From Mesostigma viride (lineage: Eukaryota > Streptophyta > Mesostigmatophyceae > Mesostigmatales > Mesostigmataceae): 64,000 nt of DNA. The translations under genes were made by a program, and so were the position numbers. The stretch is from positions 2,785,634 through 2,849,633 of the forward strand of contig RPFO01000175.1 in the NCBI GenBank assembly GCA_009746045.1, in the 5' to 3' direction. The notes under the pieces are model-generated. The model was not told the origin of the DNA. It did not search any database and was given only the letters and a program-made list of their open reading frames with translations. Each line of letters opens with the position of its first letter. Position 1 is the stretch's first letter. Positions 53,330 to 62,619 of this stretch are shown here, piece after piece.

Positions 53330-55690
53330 TCACGGGTGTTGCATCGTCATGCGCTTGCGCAACACTGCGTACTGCGGGGCAGCCTCCCACGCCTCCTTGG
53401 TGAGTGCATCCGCGGGATTGAGTTCATCCGCGATGTGCTGGAGACGCGTGACGCAGGAGGCCGCCTCAGCGAGTACGAGGTAATCAACGTCCTGTGACCG
53501 CGCATAGGGATTGTCAAGGAAGGCCAAACAACTTTGTGAGTCAGTGTGCACCGTGCTAGTCCAGTGAAGAGTGAACCCACACGAGCCAAATACCCAACCC
53601 AGCAAGTACCGCAGCCACATGCCATGTGAGATAGCTGAAACAATGCCCCGGCATTCAGCCGTGTTGGGGCTAGTGGCAATGCGGCTGTGCAAGCGCGAGT
53701 ACCAATCTAACAACATGCCAGGCTGGCCCTCATTGCTGATAAAGAACAGTGCCCCCATGCGGGCCCGCACTTGGCTGACTGTGCGCGTCTCTAGATTAGC
53801 ATCCGTCACTATCTCGAGGTGCACCGGCTGTGAGCAATCGAGCCCACGAAGCACAATGCCGGGCGTCATGGCCAGCTGCCGCCGAACATGAATGGACCCT
53901 AGTCCTTCCAGCACATCATCGGGCAGGCGAGCGAGCACTGCCAAATCAGGTGCCACCGTGTCCGCCAACCACCCGAGCTTGCCCTTAACCGAGGGCCCAT
54001 GGGTTGCCAACAGCGGGGACGGGAGGTCGGCCAGCAGGTCAACCACATAGTTGCGGCTATCCTGCATGTGCATGACCCATTCGCCAGAACGCGAATCCCG
54101 CTGCAACGTAGACTGCACGCCGCAAAACACCACGGGTTTACCCTCCTCATGATCCACCGCCCTGCCCAGGGGAAACTTAGCCGCCACTGCAGCAAGAAAC
54201 TGGGTAGCAAAGGTGCGAGGTGCCACCAGCTTGAAGTCATCGCCATGCCACACGAAGAGGGCTGGCTCGCCAGGGACGCCGGTGGGGACCACAAAGAAGT
54301 TAGGATCCGCGCGATGGTACGTGGCCCCTAAGCTCTGCAAGACCTCCTCCGCGGAAATGCGGAAGATGATGGGAGAGCTCTGCAGCCCCTCCACCCCTGT
54401 CAACAGCTCGATATACTCGCTGCCAATGGTGCCATCCTGCCAGACCACCGGGACCTTCACCACGTAGCGGGTGCCTTGCCATGTTTGCTGCGCGACCCCA
54501 GCGTCGCTGTGGAGGAATGCCCGCTGAAAGTCACCGCACCACATCCCGTAGTCCTTGCCCGCGTTCCGCTTGCCCAAGTAGATGACCGTCAGTAGCCGAT
54601 GCGAAACATGGTTGAGCCCAGGGGTATAAAGATCCTTGGCGTCCAGCGGGGAGGACCCCTTCGTCTCCGTGACCACGGGCCTTACCCGGAACACCACCGA
54701 AGAGTTGGTCTCGTCCGGCTTGTAGGTGAGCACGAACTTCAACCGCAACCGCGTGGCCCCGGCTGGCACACTCTCCAATCCTCGGTAGACCTCGCGCTCT
54801 CGCCACTGCTCCTTGGCTCGAATGAACGCGTCGCGCCACAAAGCAAACTTGAGAGGATCTTGACAGTCCAGGACAAGTTGCTCCCACGTCACAGGGCTAT
54901 CCGCCGCCAGTGAGTGTGAGTGGAGGCCGAAGCTGCGCGGGTGCCAATCCTGAGGCTGAATGATGGACTGGACGAGCGGCGGTGTGGAAAACGCCGCCAT
55001 CGGTAAGCGCCGCACGACGCCGGGCTGCCCGACCACCACCCCCAATGGAGCGTGGTACTCGCGAAGCGGGATGCTGCCCACCCCCGCGACTGACAGCAAG
55101 TCAGCGGACACTGAGAACCCCGGGTATGATACGAAAGGTTCGCCCAGCAAGGCCACATCCTCGTAGCCATCCACGACGTGAAACGGCGTGTCAATGCCCA
55201 ACACCGGCAGCACCACCATCCCGGTAACTTGATATGCCGAAGTGCCTGCAAAGTCGGTCACCGATTTGTACGGCGACTCTAGCACTGGATACAGGGTGGC
55301 TGCCCGACGAGAGATAATAGACACGGATGCTTGCGTGTCCACAGCCACCAGCTGCCACGGTCTACACGTAGGAAACAAGGCTGACTTAACCGGCCTGACC
55401 CCCTGTGAGAGAGTTTTGACCTGAGCCACCCCTGATGCAGCTTTCGCTTTAAGCGCCTGAGCACGCCACAAGGCCGTGACCGTTGAAGCCAGGTCCCTAG
55501 GTGGGCGAGGCGCATGGGCAGGACCCTGACCCTCCGGCGAGGCCACGCTAGGCGGGCCTCCCACATTATCCGTGGCTAGCACAGGAGGTGAGTCACTACG
55601 TGCACTAGGTCCCGTCAAACCCACCCCATCCTCATCCCACCCATCCACGGGGTCATATTGGGGCCCAGGGGAGGGGGGGGTGTAGCTGTG
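53330..55690 (-). CDS. Copia-E protease, RT and RNase H
   Basis: About 772 codons open. Protease: LVAVDTQASVSIIS (about 55350-55315) and VALLGEPFVSYPG. RT: RLKFVLTYKPDET, WCGDFQRAFLHSDA (first Asp) and catalytic box HGDD in VWHGDDFKLV (54247-54236). RNase H: IVTDANLETRTVSQVRARMG, WYSRLHSRIATSPNTAECR, VHTDSQSCLAFLDNP, ending ELNPADALTKE. It has no usable ATG near its start; it overlaps the upstream ORF in the -1 frame, so expression by frameshifting is likely. It reads through without other breaks, the best RT-RH in the window. Confidence 0.85.
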   Translation of the reverse strand, partial: HSYTPPSPGPQYDPVDGWDEDGVGLTGPSARSDSPPVLATDNVGGPPSVASPEGQGPAHAPRPPRDLASTVTALWRAQALKAKAASGVAQVKTLSQGVRPVKSALFPTCRPWQLVAVDTQASVSIISRRAATLYPVLESPYKSVTDFAGTSAYQVTGMVVLPVLGIDTPFHVVDGYEDVALLGEPFVSYPGFSVSADLLSVAGVGSIPLREYHAPLGVVVGQPGVVRRLPMAAFSTPPLVQSIIQPQDWHPRSFGLHSHSLAADSPVTWEQLVLDCQDPLKFALWRDAFIRAKEQWREREVYRGLESVPAGATRLRLKFVLTYKPDETNSSVVFRVRPVVTETKGSSPLDAKDLYTPGLNHVSHRLLTVIYLGKRNAGKDYGMWCGDFQRAFLHSDAGVAQQTWQGTRYVVKVPVVWQDGTIGSEYIELLTGVEGLQSSPIIFRISAEEVLQSLGATYHRADPNFFVVPTGVPGEPALFVWHGDDFKLVAPRTFATQFLAAVAAKFPLGRAVDHEEGKPVVFCGVQSTLQRDSRSGEWVMHMQDSRNYVVDLLADLPSPLLATHGPSVKGKLGWLADTVAPDLAVLARLPDDVLEGLGSIHVRRQLAMTPGIVLRGLDCSQPVHLEIVTDANLETRTVSQVRARMGALFFISNEGQPGMLLDWYSRLHSRIATSPNTAECRGIVSAISHGMWLRYLLGWVFGSCGFTLHWTSTVHTDSQSCLAFLDNPYARSQDVDYLVLAEAASCVTRLQHIADELNPADALTKEAWEAAPQYAVLRKRMTMQHP

Positions 55691-58014
55691 TCTGCCCCTG
55701 GGAGCGACCCGTGGGGTACCACCTCAGATGCTACGACAGGCGCATTATCCTTCACTACCCACCCCAGTGCCCTGTTGGCTGCCAGCTCACTCTCCATGCT
55801 ATCCCCTTGCTTATAGCCTGCCACCGATGCCCATGGTACCCTATACACCCGATCATTCCACTCTATGTCTATGACCCGCAGCGGCCAGTCTAACTTTGTG
55901 ATGGCCCCAGGCCCCTGCATGGTGCCCCGTTTGCCGCTGGGCGAGCTCTCCTTGTGGAACATGACCAACTGCCCGACCTCAAAAGCGCTAGACAAATCAG
56001 GCAGCGTGGCATCCTTGAGCCGCAGCTTGGCGGCGGTATCCTGTAGATGCTGTTGGTATGCCTCTACTACCTCGGGTGAGTAGGTGCCCGCTGACAGCCC
56101 CCGAGGCGTGACTAGCCCAAAGCCCTTGACATCAAGCACGTGCCTATGGTTGCACACATGCATGAGCTCCTTGCACCACGCCGTCTTGACCGCGTAGGAT
56201 TTGCCATGTGGGTTATCCTGTCGCTTGGCTGCCACAGTCTTGACATAGCTTACAGTGCGATCTATCATGCCCATATTGCCGTGATCCTCACGCCCCACGA
56301 TGACCACGGCCTCCATCCCCGGCAAACCTTGCACACAGCGGAACTGCTGGTCTAGCATGAGCTCCACTACGGGATGAAAGAAAGCCAGGCTGATCTTGAT
56401 AGCCCTGTGCAGGTCAGCCTCAAACATGTGGGGCAGCGGCTCAATGTAGGTGGCCTTGCTGAACCTATCCTTGACTATGAAATAGGTGTCCCCCCCTTCC
56501 ATGTGCATGACATCCCCCACAAGGTACCCTCGCTCCAAGGGTGGAGTCTTGGCATGCCGCCTACGCGACTTCTTCCTGATCTTGATGCAGGCAGGACACT
56601 GAGCACGCACATTCTTCAGCTCGTTGTATAAAGGTGCCCCCAACATGTGTGCCCCCTCTACCTCGGCTTGGGCCTCATGCCCGTATGCACGGTGCATCTG
56701 GTATGCTAACAGTTTCAGGGTGACAGCCTGAGGTGCAGTGGCATTGTCAGGATTCTCAACAGGTGGGGTGACTACTGGGGTAGTGACATTGGCTAACTGG
56801 GCAGCTTCAGAGGCTGCACGAAAGGCCGCCCGTGTGAGCACCTTGCCAATGTGAAGATCCACACTAGGGTGGTGTGTACCGAGAACATCTGCCCGCCCAG
56901 CATTCTCTTGCACTGTCACAACATTCCTCATAGGCCCAACCGCCCCAGTATCTAGCTGGGGTGCTGCAGTAGTGCTTGGTCGCTCGGCGTTGTACACACC
57001 CGACCTAGAAGACACCACATTGCTTAGGTCACGCATTGTAGACCCGTGCTCAGGAAGCACGTGATCCTGGCGCGACAGAGCCAGAGCAGCATCAACGGAT
57101 TGCGTGAGCACATCACGGAATGAGACAGAGGATGCAGTCACGTTGCTTTTAGGAACGACGTCAGGCTCTACGACGGCCCGGTTCAGCGTGACGCATTGAG
57201 CAAAAGAAGGGGTATCGAGCGTGCTCTCACCTGACTTTCGTGCTGCCCGTCGCTCTGCCCACTCCTCGCGTGTGCCGTGGACGACGATGCGCTTGGCCTT
57301 GCACGCCTCCACGCTGTGACCACGCAGAACGTCGTGGCACTTGCGGCAAAGGTTGTCCTCGAGCTCCAGGTCCGGGCGAACTCGGCAGTCATCCCGGACA
57401 TGGCGACGTCCGAAGCAGCGCTCACAGCGTTGCTTGCGGTCAGTAGACGCCCCCTGCTGCCGCTTGGCCGGGGGATTATCACCCTGCTTGGCGTCGCCAC
57501 CATGCCCGCGCTTGCGCCCTCGCTGGCCCCCGTTGTTGCCGTGGCCGACGACCTTTTTCAGGATGGCCGTAAGCTCCGACCGCGTAATTGGAGCCTCTGC
57601 GCCTGAAGAAGAAGACGCGCCGGCATCCACCTTGCGCAGGGATGGCAGAGCAGCCGAGGCAGCCGGCTTGGACTGCGCACTCTTGAAGCATGAGATCAAA
57701 TACAGCATGCCCTCGTCGAAACTGACGGCACTCTTCTTTTTGAGTTCCGTCGCTATGGTCAGATGCACATCCGACGACAGGTCGCATTTCTTGAGAAATC
57801 GATTGCACAGGAAAATGGGCTTGAGAGTATCTAGCAGCTTGTGCTTGTGCACGAAGACCTGGAAATCACGTGCAGCCCCGGGCAAATTTGCCTTATTAAC
57901 TGCATAGCCCTCGAAGTCGTTGAAGGCTTGCTCGTCGGCCTCTTCCTTAGACCGCGACAAGTGGGCATCTAGACCGTTGCAAAAAACTTCCCAGGTTTGT
58001 TTGTTGTCGTCCAC
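55615..58014 (-). CDS. Copia-E Gag and integrase
   Basis: 799 codons. The Gag helical region leads to knuckles CERCFGRRHVRDDC and the variant CRKCHDVLRGHSVEAC (about 57440-57310). Integrase follows directly: MHRAYGH, CPACI, D in VGDVMHM, D in LMLDQQFRC, then GREDHGNMGMIDRTV, where the third catalytic residue is Asp (codon 56262-56260) instead of Glu. The C-terminal SPSGKRGTMQGPG domain is present. The ORF ends at 55615. A frameshift near 58150 separates it from the first ~100 Gag codons. Integrase here is encoded with Gag and before protease. Confidence 0.85.
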   Translation of the reverse strand: MDDNKQTWEVFCNGLDAHLSRSKEEADEQAFNDFEGYAVNKANLPGAARDFQVFVHKHKLLDTLKPIFLCNRFLKKCDLSSDVHLTIATELKKKSAVSFDEGMLYLISCFKSAQSKPAASAALPSLRKVDAGASSSSGAEAPITRSELTAILKKVVGHGNNGGQRGRKRGHGGDAKQGDNPPAKRQQGASTDRKQRCERCFGRRHVRDDCRVRPDLELEDNLCRKCHDVLRGHSVEACKAKRIVVHGTREEWAERRAARKSGESTLDTPSFAQCVTLNRAVVEPDVVPKSNVTASSVSFRDVLTQSVDAALALSRQDHVLPEHGSTMRDLSNVVSSRSGVYNAERPSTTAAPQLDTGAVGPMRNVVTVQENAGRADVLGTHHPSVDLHIGKVLTRAAFRAASEAAQLANVTTPVVTPPVENPDNATAPQAVTLKLLAYQMHRAYGHEAQAEVEGAHMLGAPLYNELKNVRAQCPACIKIRKKSRRRHAKTPPLERGYLVGDVMHMEGGDTYFIVKDRFSKATYIEPLPHMFEADLHRAIKISLAFFHPVVELMLDQQFRCVQGLPGMEAVVIVGREDHGNMGMIDRTVSYVKTVAAKRQDNPHGKSYAVKTAWCKELMHVCNHRHVLDVKGFGLVTPRGLSAGTYSPEVVEAYQQHLQDTAAKLRLKDATLPDLSSAFEVGQLVMFHKESSPSGKRGTMQGPGAITKLDWPLRVIDIEWNDRVYRVPWASVAGYKQGDSMESELAANRALGWVVKDNAPVVASEVVPHGSLPGADTATPPPPLGPNMTPWMGGMRMGWV
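55668..55675 (-). promoter_or_regulatory. Candidate -1 frameshift site in Copia-E
   Basis: Minus strand ACA CCC CCC CCT: a C8 run in the overlap of the two ORFs. A -1 slip here leads exactly into the protease-RT-RH frame. It fits X XXY YYZ with all C. A homopolymer length error is the main alternative. Confidence 0.4.
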
Positions 58015-58082
58015 AATGCGAACTAGATTGGCAATGTTTGGGTGCTTGGTTGTACTGCAGAATACTGCACGGAACTTGCCAA

Positions 58083-58400
58083 TCAGCTCCGAATCTTTGT
58101 CGGCGCGTCCATCGCGCAGACGCTTGAGAGCAGCCAGAAAATCTGCTGCGTCGTCCGCGCCGTATAGTCGGCAGGTAGATCAGCGGGCACCTCCGTTTGC
58201 TTCAGAGGGCCGCGATTCAGTGCATCGTCAGCAGCAAGCATCAAATGCTTGAACTGCTTGGCCAGTTCAGGTTGCGCCACGAGGGTTTGCATCAACCTCG
58301 TGGCCTCGTCCGCACTAAAGCGTGGCAGGACGGCCCCTGCGGCCTCGCCACTTGGCGTATCTGTGTGTTCGCCCGTGCGGCTCCGTGTACCGGAAGCCAT
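58083..58400 (-). pseudogene. gag: Copia-E Gag N-terminus
   Basis: Starts at an ATG 22 bases inside the original LTR edge (AG at 58420-58421). Helical, with FSADEATRLMQTLV and LAKQFKHLMLAADDAL. A one-base shift near 58150 moves it into the main Gag-INT frame (VDDNKQTWEVF). Confidence 0.65.
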
Positions 58401-58425
58401 CGGGATTTTTATGAATACAAGTTAA

Positions 58426-60143
58426 CTCGTCGTCTGTCCCTGGTCCTCTACGGAGGACTGAGTTGAACTCAGTCCTCTCTAGAGGACCGAGTTTTTGGGT
58501 TTCGTAGAAAATTCGCCCCGGTCAGAATGTTTGACAAAAAAATTCTCTCAAAATTTATTCAAATACTACGTGAAAAGATCTTTCTTGGACATATTTTTGG
58601 GATTTTTTTGGATTTGGTATGCGCGGCTAACTGTACGGTCAAAGTACAGGTGGTAAGGGTACTTTTCCACGTGAAACGCGAGTTCCGGAAATGCACGACC
58701 TAGCCATGGCGGCTCGCGCCCATGCATGCAGTTTACGTTTGCGGACGAGTTAGCCGTCCAAACTCAGTAAATAGATTTAAAATGCCCTAAAGATGATATA
58801 AATCAATTTTTAGCTCGCGGGGATGCGATTTACCCAGTGTCGGCACTGTTCTTGCTGGAAAAAACTGCGATAAGGCAGGTCGACGGAATTGATTACTGCG
58901 CTTGCTTTCCGGCGCAATTTCAATGGCTGATAGGTTTCTTTCTACATGTTAACATGAGTTGCATTAGAATATATTGAGTGACAGTATAGATTTGATGATC
59001 TCGACCATTCTGTCACGTCATGGTCTATGTGCCGCAAAGTGCCACTTTTGCGGGCACCGCCTGGGCCAAGGTAACGCCAGCCGTGCCAGGTAAAGCCGGA
59101 TAATCGTTGCCTCTTCGTTCCTTGATGTTCGTACATGAGTTTAAGCTTGCGAGGCGTTGTCAGGTTCAAGTCTTGATGCTCTTTCTTGACCGTTGCCTGC
59201 CCCTCTCTAAAACCCCCTTTTCAGATGATGTTAGCAGGCATTTGCCTTAACCCAGTGTAGTTGTGCAGGGTTTTAGGAGCTGTGCAGGTTTAAACACCTT
59301 CATAGATGTTAGTTATTCTTTTGCTACGTTCATACTGCATGATTGTGTGGCCACGGGCTGCGTCAAGGGTGCATTCAAGCTTTTACGGGTGAGTGAAAAG
59401 TCTTGGTGACAAACCACTGCCATCATGTGCCAGCAACTATGTTGGCCACATCATGGCAAGGCAAAACAGTTATAGCCATATCTATTGTTGTTTGAAACAA
59501 TGGAAATATGCTTAACCTACCCATTATATTGGTGGTTGACACTTATAACATAACCCTTTGTTGGTAGGTATCCAAGCCCATTCCCTACATGCATGCATAG
59601 GCTCTCACTACATGATAAGGTATGATATACCTGAAGTATGATGATGCAAGTGTGTTGTCCTGTAATGCTTGAAGGGAAATGAGTTGATTGGGATGGTTGG
59701 TGGCCACGGTGATGTAGTATGACCGCACTTACATGCTAGCAAAGTTAGCAAAAGCCCCATTCCTCTCCTGAGGACTGAGAGTTTTTTAATTGTTTCAGGC
59801 AGTTGCAGTGGCCAAATGGAGCCCAGTTTTTTGCCACGCTTCAAGAACTATGTTGTTTACATGCCTATATTTTTTCTTCATGCACCAGGATTTGATTAAA
59901 TTTTTCCCACTCGTTCTTATCCCGAAAAATGCAAATTCGCGAGGGGCGCCCAACGTCCGTGTAATTTTCAGGTGTTCGGGTCAAGTTTTCACATATGCAG
60001 TATTTTTGCCAACAAAATGATATCTAGTACACCCCAGATCCACATCAAAACATTTGGGATGGACCCCCCACCTAGTCGCTACACGCGGTTGAAAATTGTC
60101 AACTCAGTCCTCCTGTGAGGACTGAGTTGGGACAGACGACGAG
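58426..60143. mobile_element. TTAA element 2, non-autonomous, with terminal hairpins
   Basis: TTAA at 58422-58425 and 60144-60147. Perfect 15-bp inverted termini CTCGTCGTCTGTCCC. Just inside each end lies a palindrome of GAGGACTGAGTT / AACTCAGTCCTC (58452-58480 and 60103-60129). The 1.7-kb interior has short ORFs only, no transposase motif. It landed in the TTAA of AGTTAAAG at the inner LTR edge of Copia-E, parting the LTR from gag. It has different termini from TTAA element 1. Confidence 0.75.
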
Positions 60144-60488
60144 TTAAAGCCCCCGACCGGCTGAGCTATGGCGGTCGGTCACGTTGAGCTTGGGATAAGG
60201 TGAACACAGAGAACTGCTGTCGGAGCTGGCCAACCACTGGTTTATGTCTTAGCCAGCAAAGCCTATCCGGTTAGCCGTAACCGTGGGACAAGCTAGCTGT
60301 CCGTACCGACCCGGATAAGGCCCCGGACTGGGGCCTAGGTGGCGCCGGCCCTAGGCGCCGCCCTTAGACCGGTCGACCGCATCGGACCGCCGGATTATAG
60401 CCGGCGGCTTAGTGGACGCTAGCGGAAGGCGTGCGGACGGACATGGGGAACTTAGAGCCAGATCCTAGGGCTCTAGAGTTACTCAACT
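60142..60488 (-). repeat. 5' LTR of Copia-E
   Basis: 347 bp, about 98% identical to 52601-52949. Its inner end is displaced from gag by TTAA element 2. Confidence 0.95.
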
Positions 60489-61094
60489 GGTGAGTAAGTA
60501 AGTAAGTGCATGCGTGAACATGCACTGACGGCATGCCACGGAGTACCCGATGAGGTACTTTTCTAGAGACGCGGATACTTCACCCGCGAAGGCAAGTGGC
60601 ACGACTCACTCGCCCAGGTCTGGAGTCGCAGATCGTTAGCAACTCTGCGTGGTGGTGGGTGGATGTCCAAGTGAGTTGGTAGGTGAATGGTTGGGTGCCT
60701 AGGTGCACGTGTGGTGATATATGTAACTGTGGGTTAGCACGTGCGCGGCTGGCTGGCTGGGTGGGTGGACGGGTGGGTGCATGTCAGGGTGCACGGGTGC
60801 GCCAGTGCATAATTTGTGAGCATTTGTGTGGGTGGGTGGCCAGGTGGCTGCATGGCAGGGTGACTGCATGGGTGGCTCGGTGCGCATTAAGTACAAGAGA
60901 TGGAGACATGGGATGTATATTAAAAGTTATAATGACTTACATCGGATATATATTCATTGAGAATGATAAATTACGGAGGTGAGATAGGCATGCAACATAA
61001 GGAAAACCCTGAAAAGAAGAAGAACCCCGAAGAAATTAATAGGAATCTGACATGGACATCCAAGGATCACGCCAGCTGCACAAGGTACAACTAA
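60489..61094. other. Gene-free, GTAA- and GGTN-rich sequence
   Basis: Begins with TSD GGTGA, a short (GTAA)n and the shared GGCATGCCACGGAGTAC module. Then a degenerate GGTG/GGTT-rich stretch (60650-60880) like the array left of Copia-E, and AT-rich sequence. No gene. Confidence 0.55.
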
Positions 61095-61099
61095 CTACA

Positions 61100-61876
61100 T
61101 CACAAAACTACAACATCGCTGCCGGCCCACCATGCAGGCCTGGGAGGGATCTAGACCGCATGGCCGGGTCGCGACAAAGTCGGCCCGGGTGCGGCGGAAT
61201 AACACATCAGCCACGGTGCGAGTGAGGGCGAGGGACAGGCGCTGCCGCCAATACGAGGACCACGTACGTGCGGGCAGACCACGGGGCGGTCTGACCCTCG
61301 AGGTCGAGGCGGTCTTCACGGCGCTGGCAGCACTCGTGGAAAAACTCCGCTGTCTTGGGGCCCATGGCCCCGAACTCCTCAAGGACAAAGGGGATGACCC
61401 GGTGGGGCCCCACATTGCCGTAGGAGGCAAACTTGGCGCGCTCAGCCACAGCGGCAGCAGCGCCGGCATCCACAGCCGCCCGGAGGATGTGGCGACCGGA
61501 GAGCGGCCGAGCTACGGAGGCATCGATGAGCAGGTGGCAACCCTGCCCCTCGCAGTCAAGCACGGTAATGTCGGGGCGGTGGTTGGGTGAGTAGAGGGCG
61601 GCCCCATCCGCGTCCTCGCACTTGATGGTGGAGTGGGGAAAGACCGACCGAACCATGGCACACACCACCCGGAGGAGAGCGGTATGGAGATAGAGGAACC
61701 AGTTCTGGCTCTGCTGGCCACCCATGCACGCGATGTAGTGCGTCCCAGTAGTATCGAGAGCAAGCCCGCAGCTGCCGCAGGACGCACCCGCTGTGATGAG
61801 AGGTTGCGGGGCAAATAGCTGGTGGCGGAGAGCGATGGCGTAAAGGGCCGGAACCAGGGTTGACCAAAGGGCTCAT
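61100..61876 (-). pseudogene. 5'-truncated LINE: zinc knuckle and restriction-like endonuclease tail
   Basis: Minus-strand frame open from about 61876 to 61207. It has LRHQLFAPQP and a Cys/His cluster CGSCGLAL...THYIAC (C-x2-C-x9-H-x3-C, about 61765-61710). Then RPDITVLDCEGQGCHLLIDA (PD...D core) with a later Lys (ERAKFASYG) and VIPFVLEEFGAMG. This is the C-terminal layout of LINEs that carry a PD-(D/E)xK restriction-like endonuclease after RT. A TGA just upstream, and the lack of RT, suggest 5' truncation. The endonuclease would nick target DNA for target-primed reverse transcription. Confidence 0.65.
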
Positions 61877-62619
61877 GAGAAATGCGGACCCCACGCTCCC
61901 CTCAAGGGCAACGGAGTGAAGCCAAGCCTTCCCCTGATGATGACCTACTCAGACTCCCCGGCCCAGCTAGTAATCAAGAACGGTTTGCTGGGCAGCGACG
62001 CAGCCGTCCAGGCCAGGCACGATGGCAAGAAGCCTCTACGTCCGCGCCTCGTCAACGACACCCCCGTGCTCTTCATCAACGGTCAGCACACGGATGTGCA
62101 GGCTCCTAACAAGCGGCACAAGCCGGGCCGTCCCAAGCACGCCCCAGCTGCGTCATCATCGTCCACGCACGTCCCGGGTATATGGAGGGCGCCCGGTAAG
62201 GGCACACCCTCGCGGCCTCGCGGTACAATAGGCTTTGGACATAGCCTTTAATAAACAAGCCCCTTTCCACCCTCATGTCGCACCGTGCGAGCATGATGAG
62301 GATGCAAGGTCGCCAGGCACGCCACGGTCAACCTTAATTCCCGCCAATTTACCAGCCTTAAACGCCTCCTGGCCCGCCTTGAGCGGGATGAGGCCCAGTC
62401 GACACGCCGGCGACCCCAGCCAGGACGGAGATGACGCATATCCGCCCTGAAAGAAAGACTCCATGCGTTGACAAGCATTCACCCCAATCGCCACCCTCCC
62501 CCTCCCCCACCCCCCCCACCCCCACCTCCAGCACTACACCTCCAGCACTTCTGTACCCTTCTCCACCCCCACCCCCACCCCCACCCCCCCGCTAATAGGG
62601 CAACGGCCCATTCTTGGTA
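61877..62619 (+). pseudogene. Probable LINE ORF N-terminal region and C-rich microsatellite
   Basis: An ORF at 61916-62251 (111 codons) has a basic motif KRHKPGRPKH resembling an AT-hook; function unknown. From 62252 to 62486 nothing is recognisable. About 62487-62592 is a CCCCAC-type microsatellite just before the endonuclease domain. Confidence 0.4.

Larger units (their letters stand above)
52601..60488 (-). mobile_element. Copia-E: near-complete Copia, TSD GGTGA
   Basis: LTRs at 52601-52949 and 60142-60488 with termini AGTTAAAGCC...CTCAACT, flanked by GGTGA (52596-52600 and 60489-60493). Minus-strand order: 5' LTR, a TTAA element, gag start (58400), gag with zinc knuckles and integrase in one ORF, then protease, RT and RNase H in a second ORF in the -1 frame. 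LTRs differ at about six of ~348 positions. Confidence 0.95.

Noticed and set aside
56935-56985. DTGA in the Copia-E Gag-INT region as a protease at the canonical position
   Set aside because: It lacks flanking hydrophobic strands and the later ILG strand; the post-INT VDTQASVSII with LLGEPF fits a retropepsin much better and is shared by sister copies.
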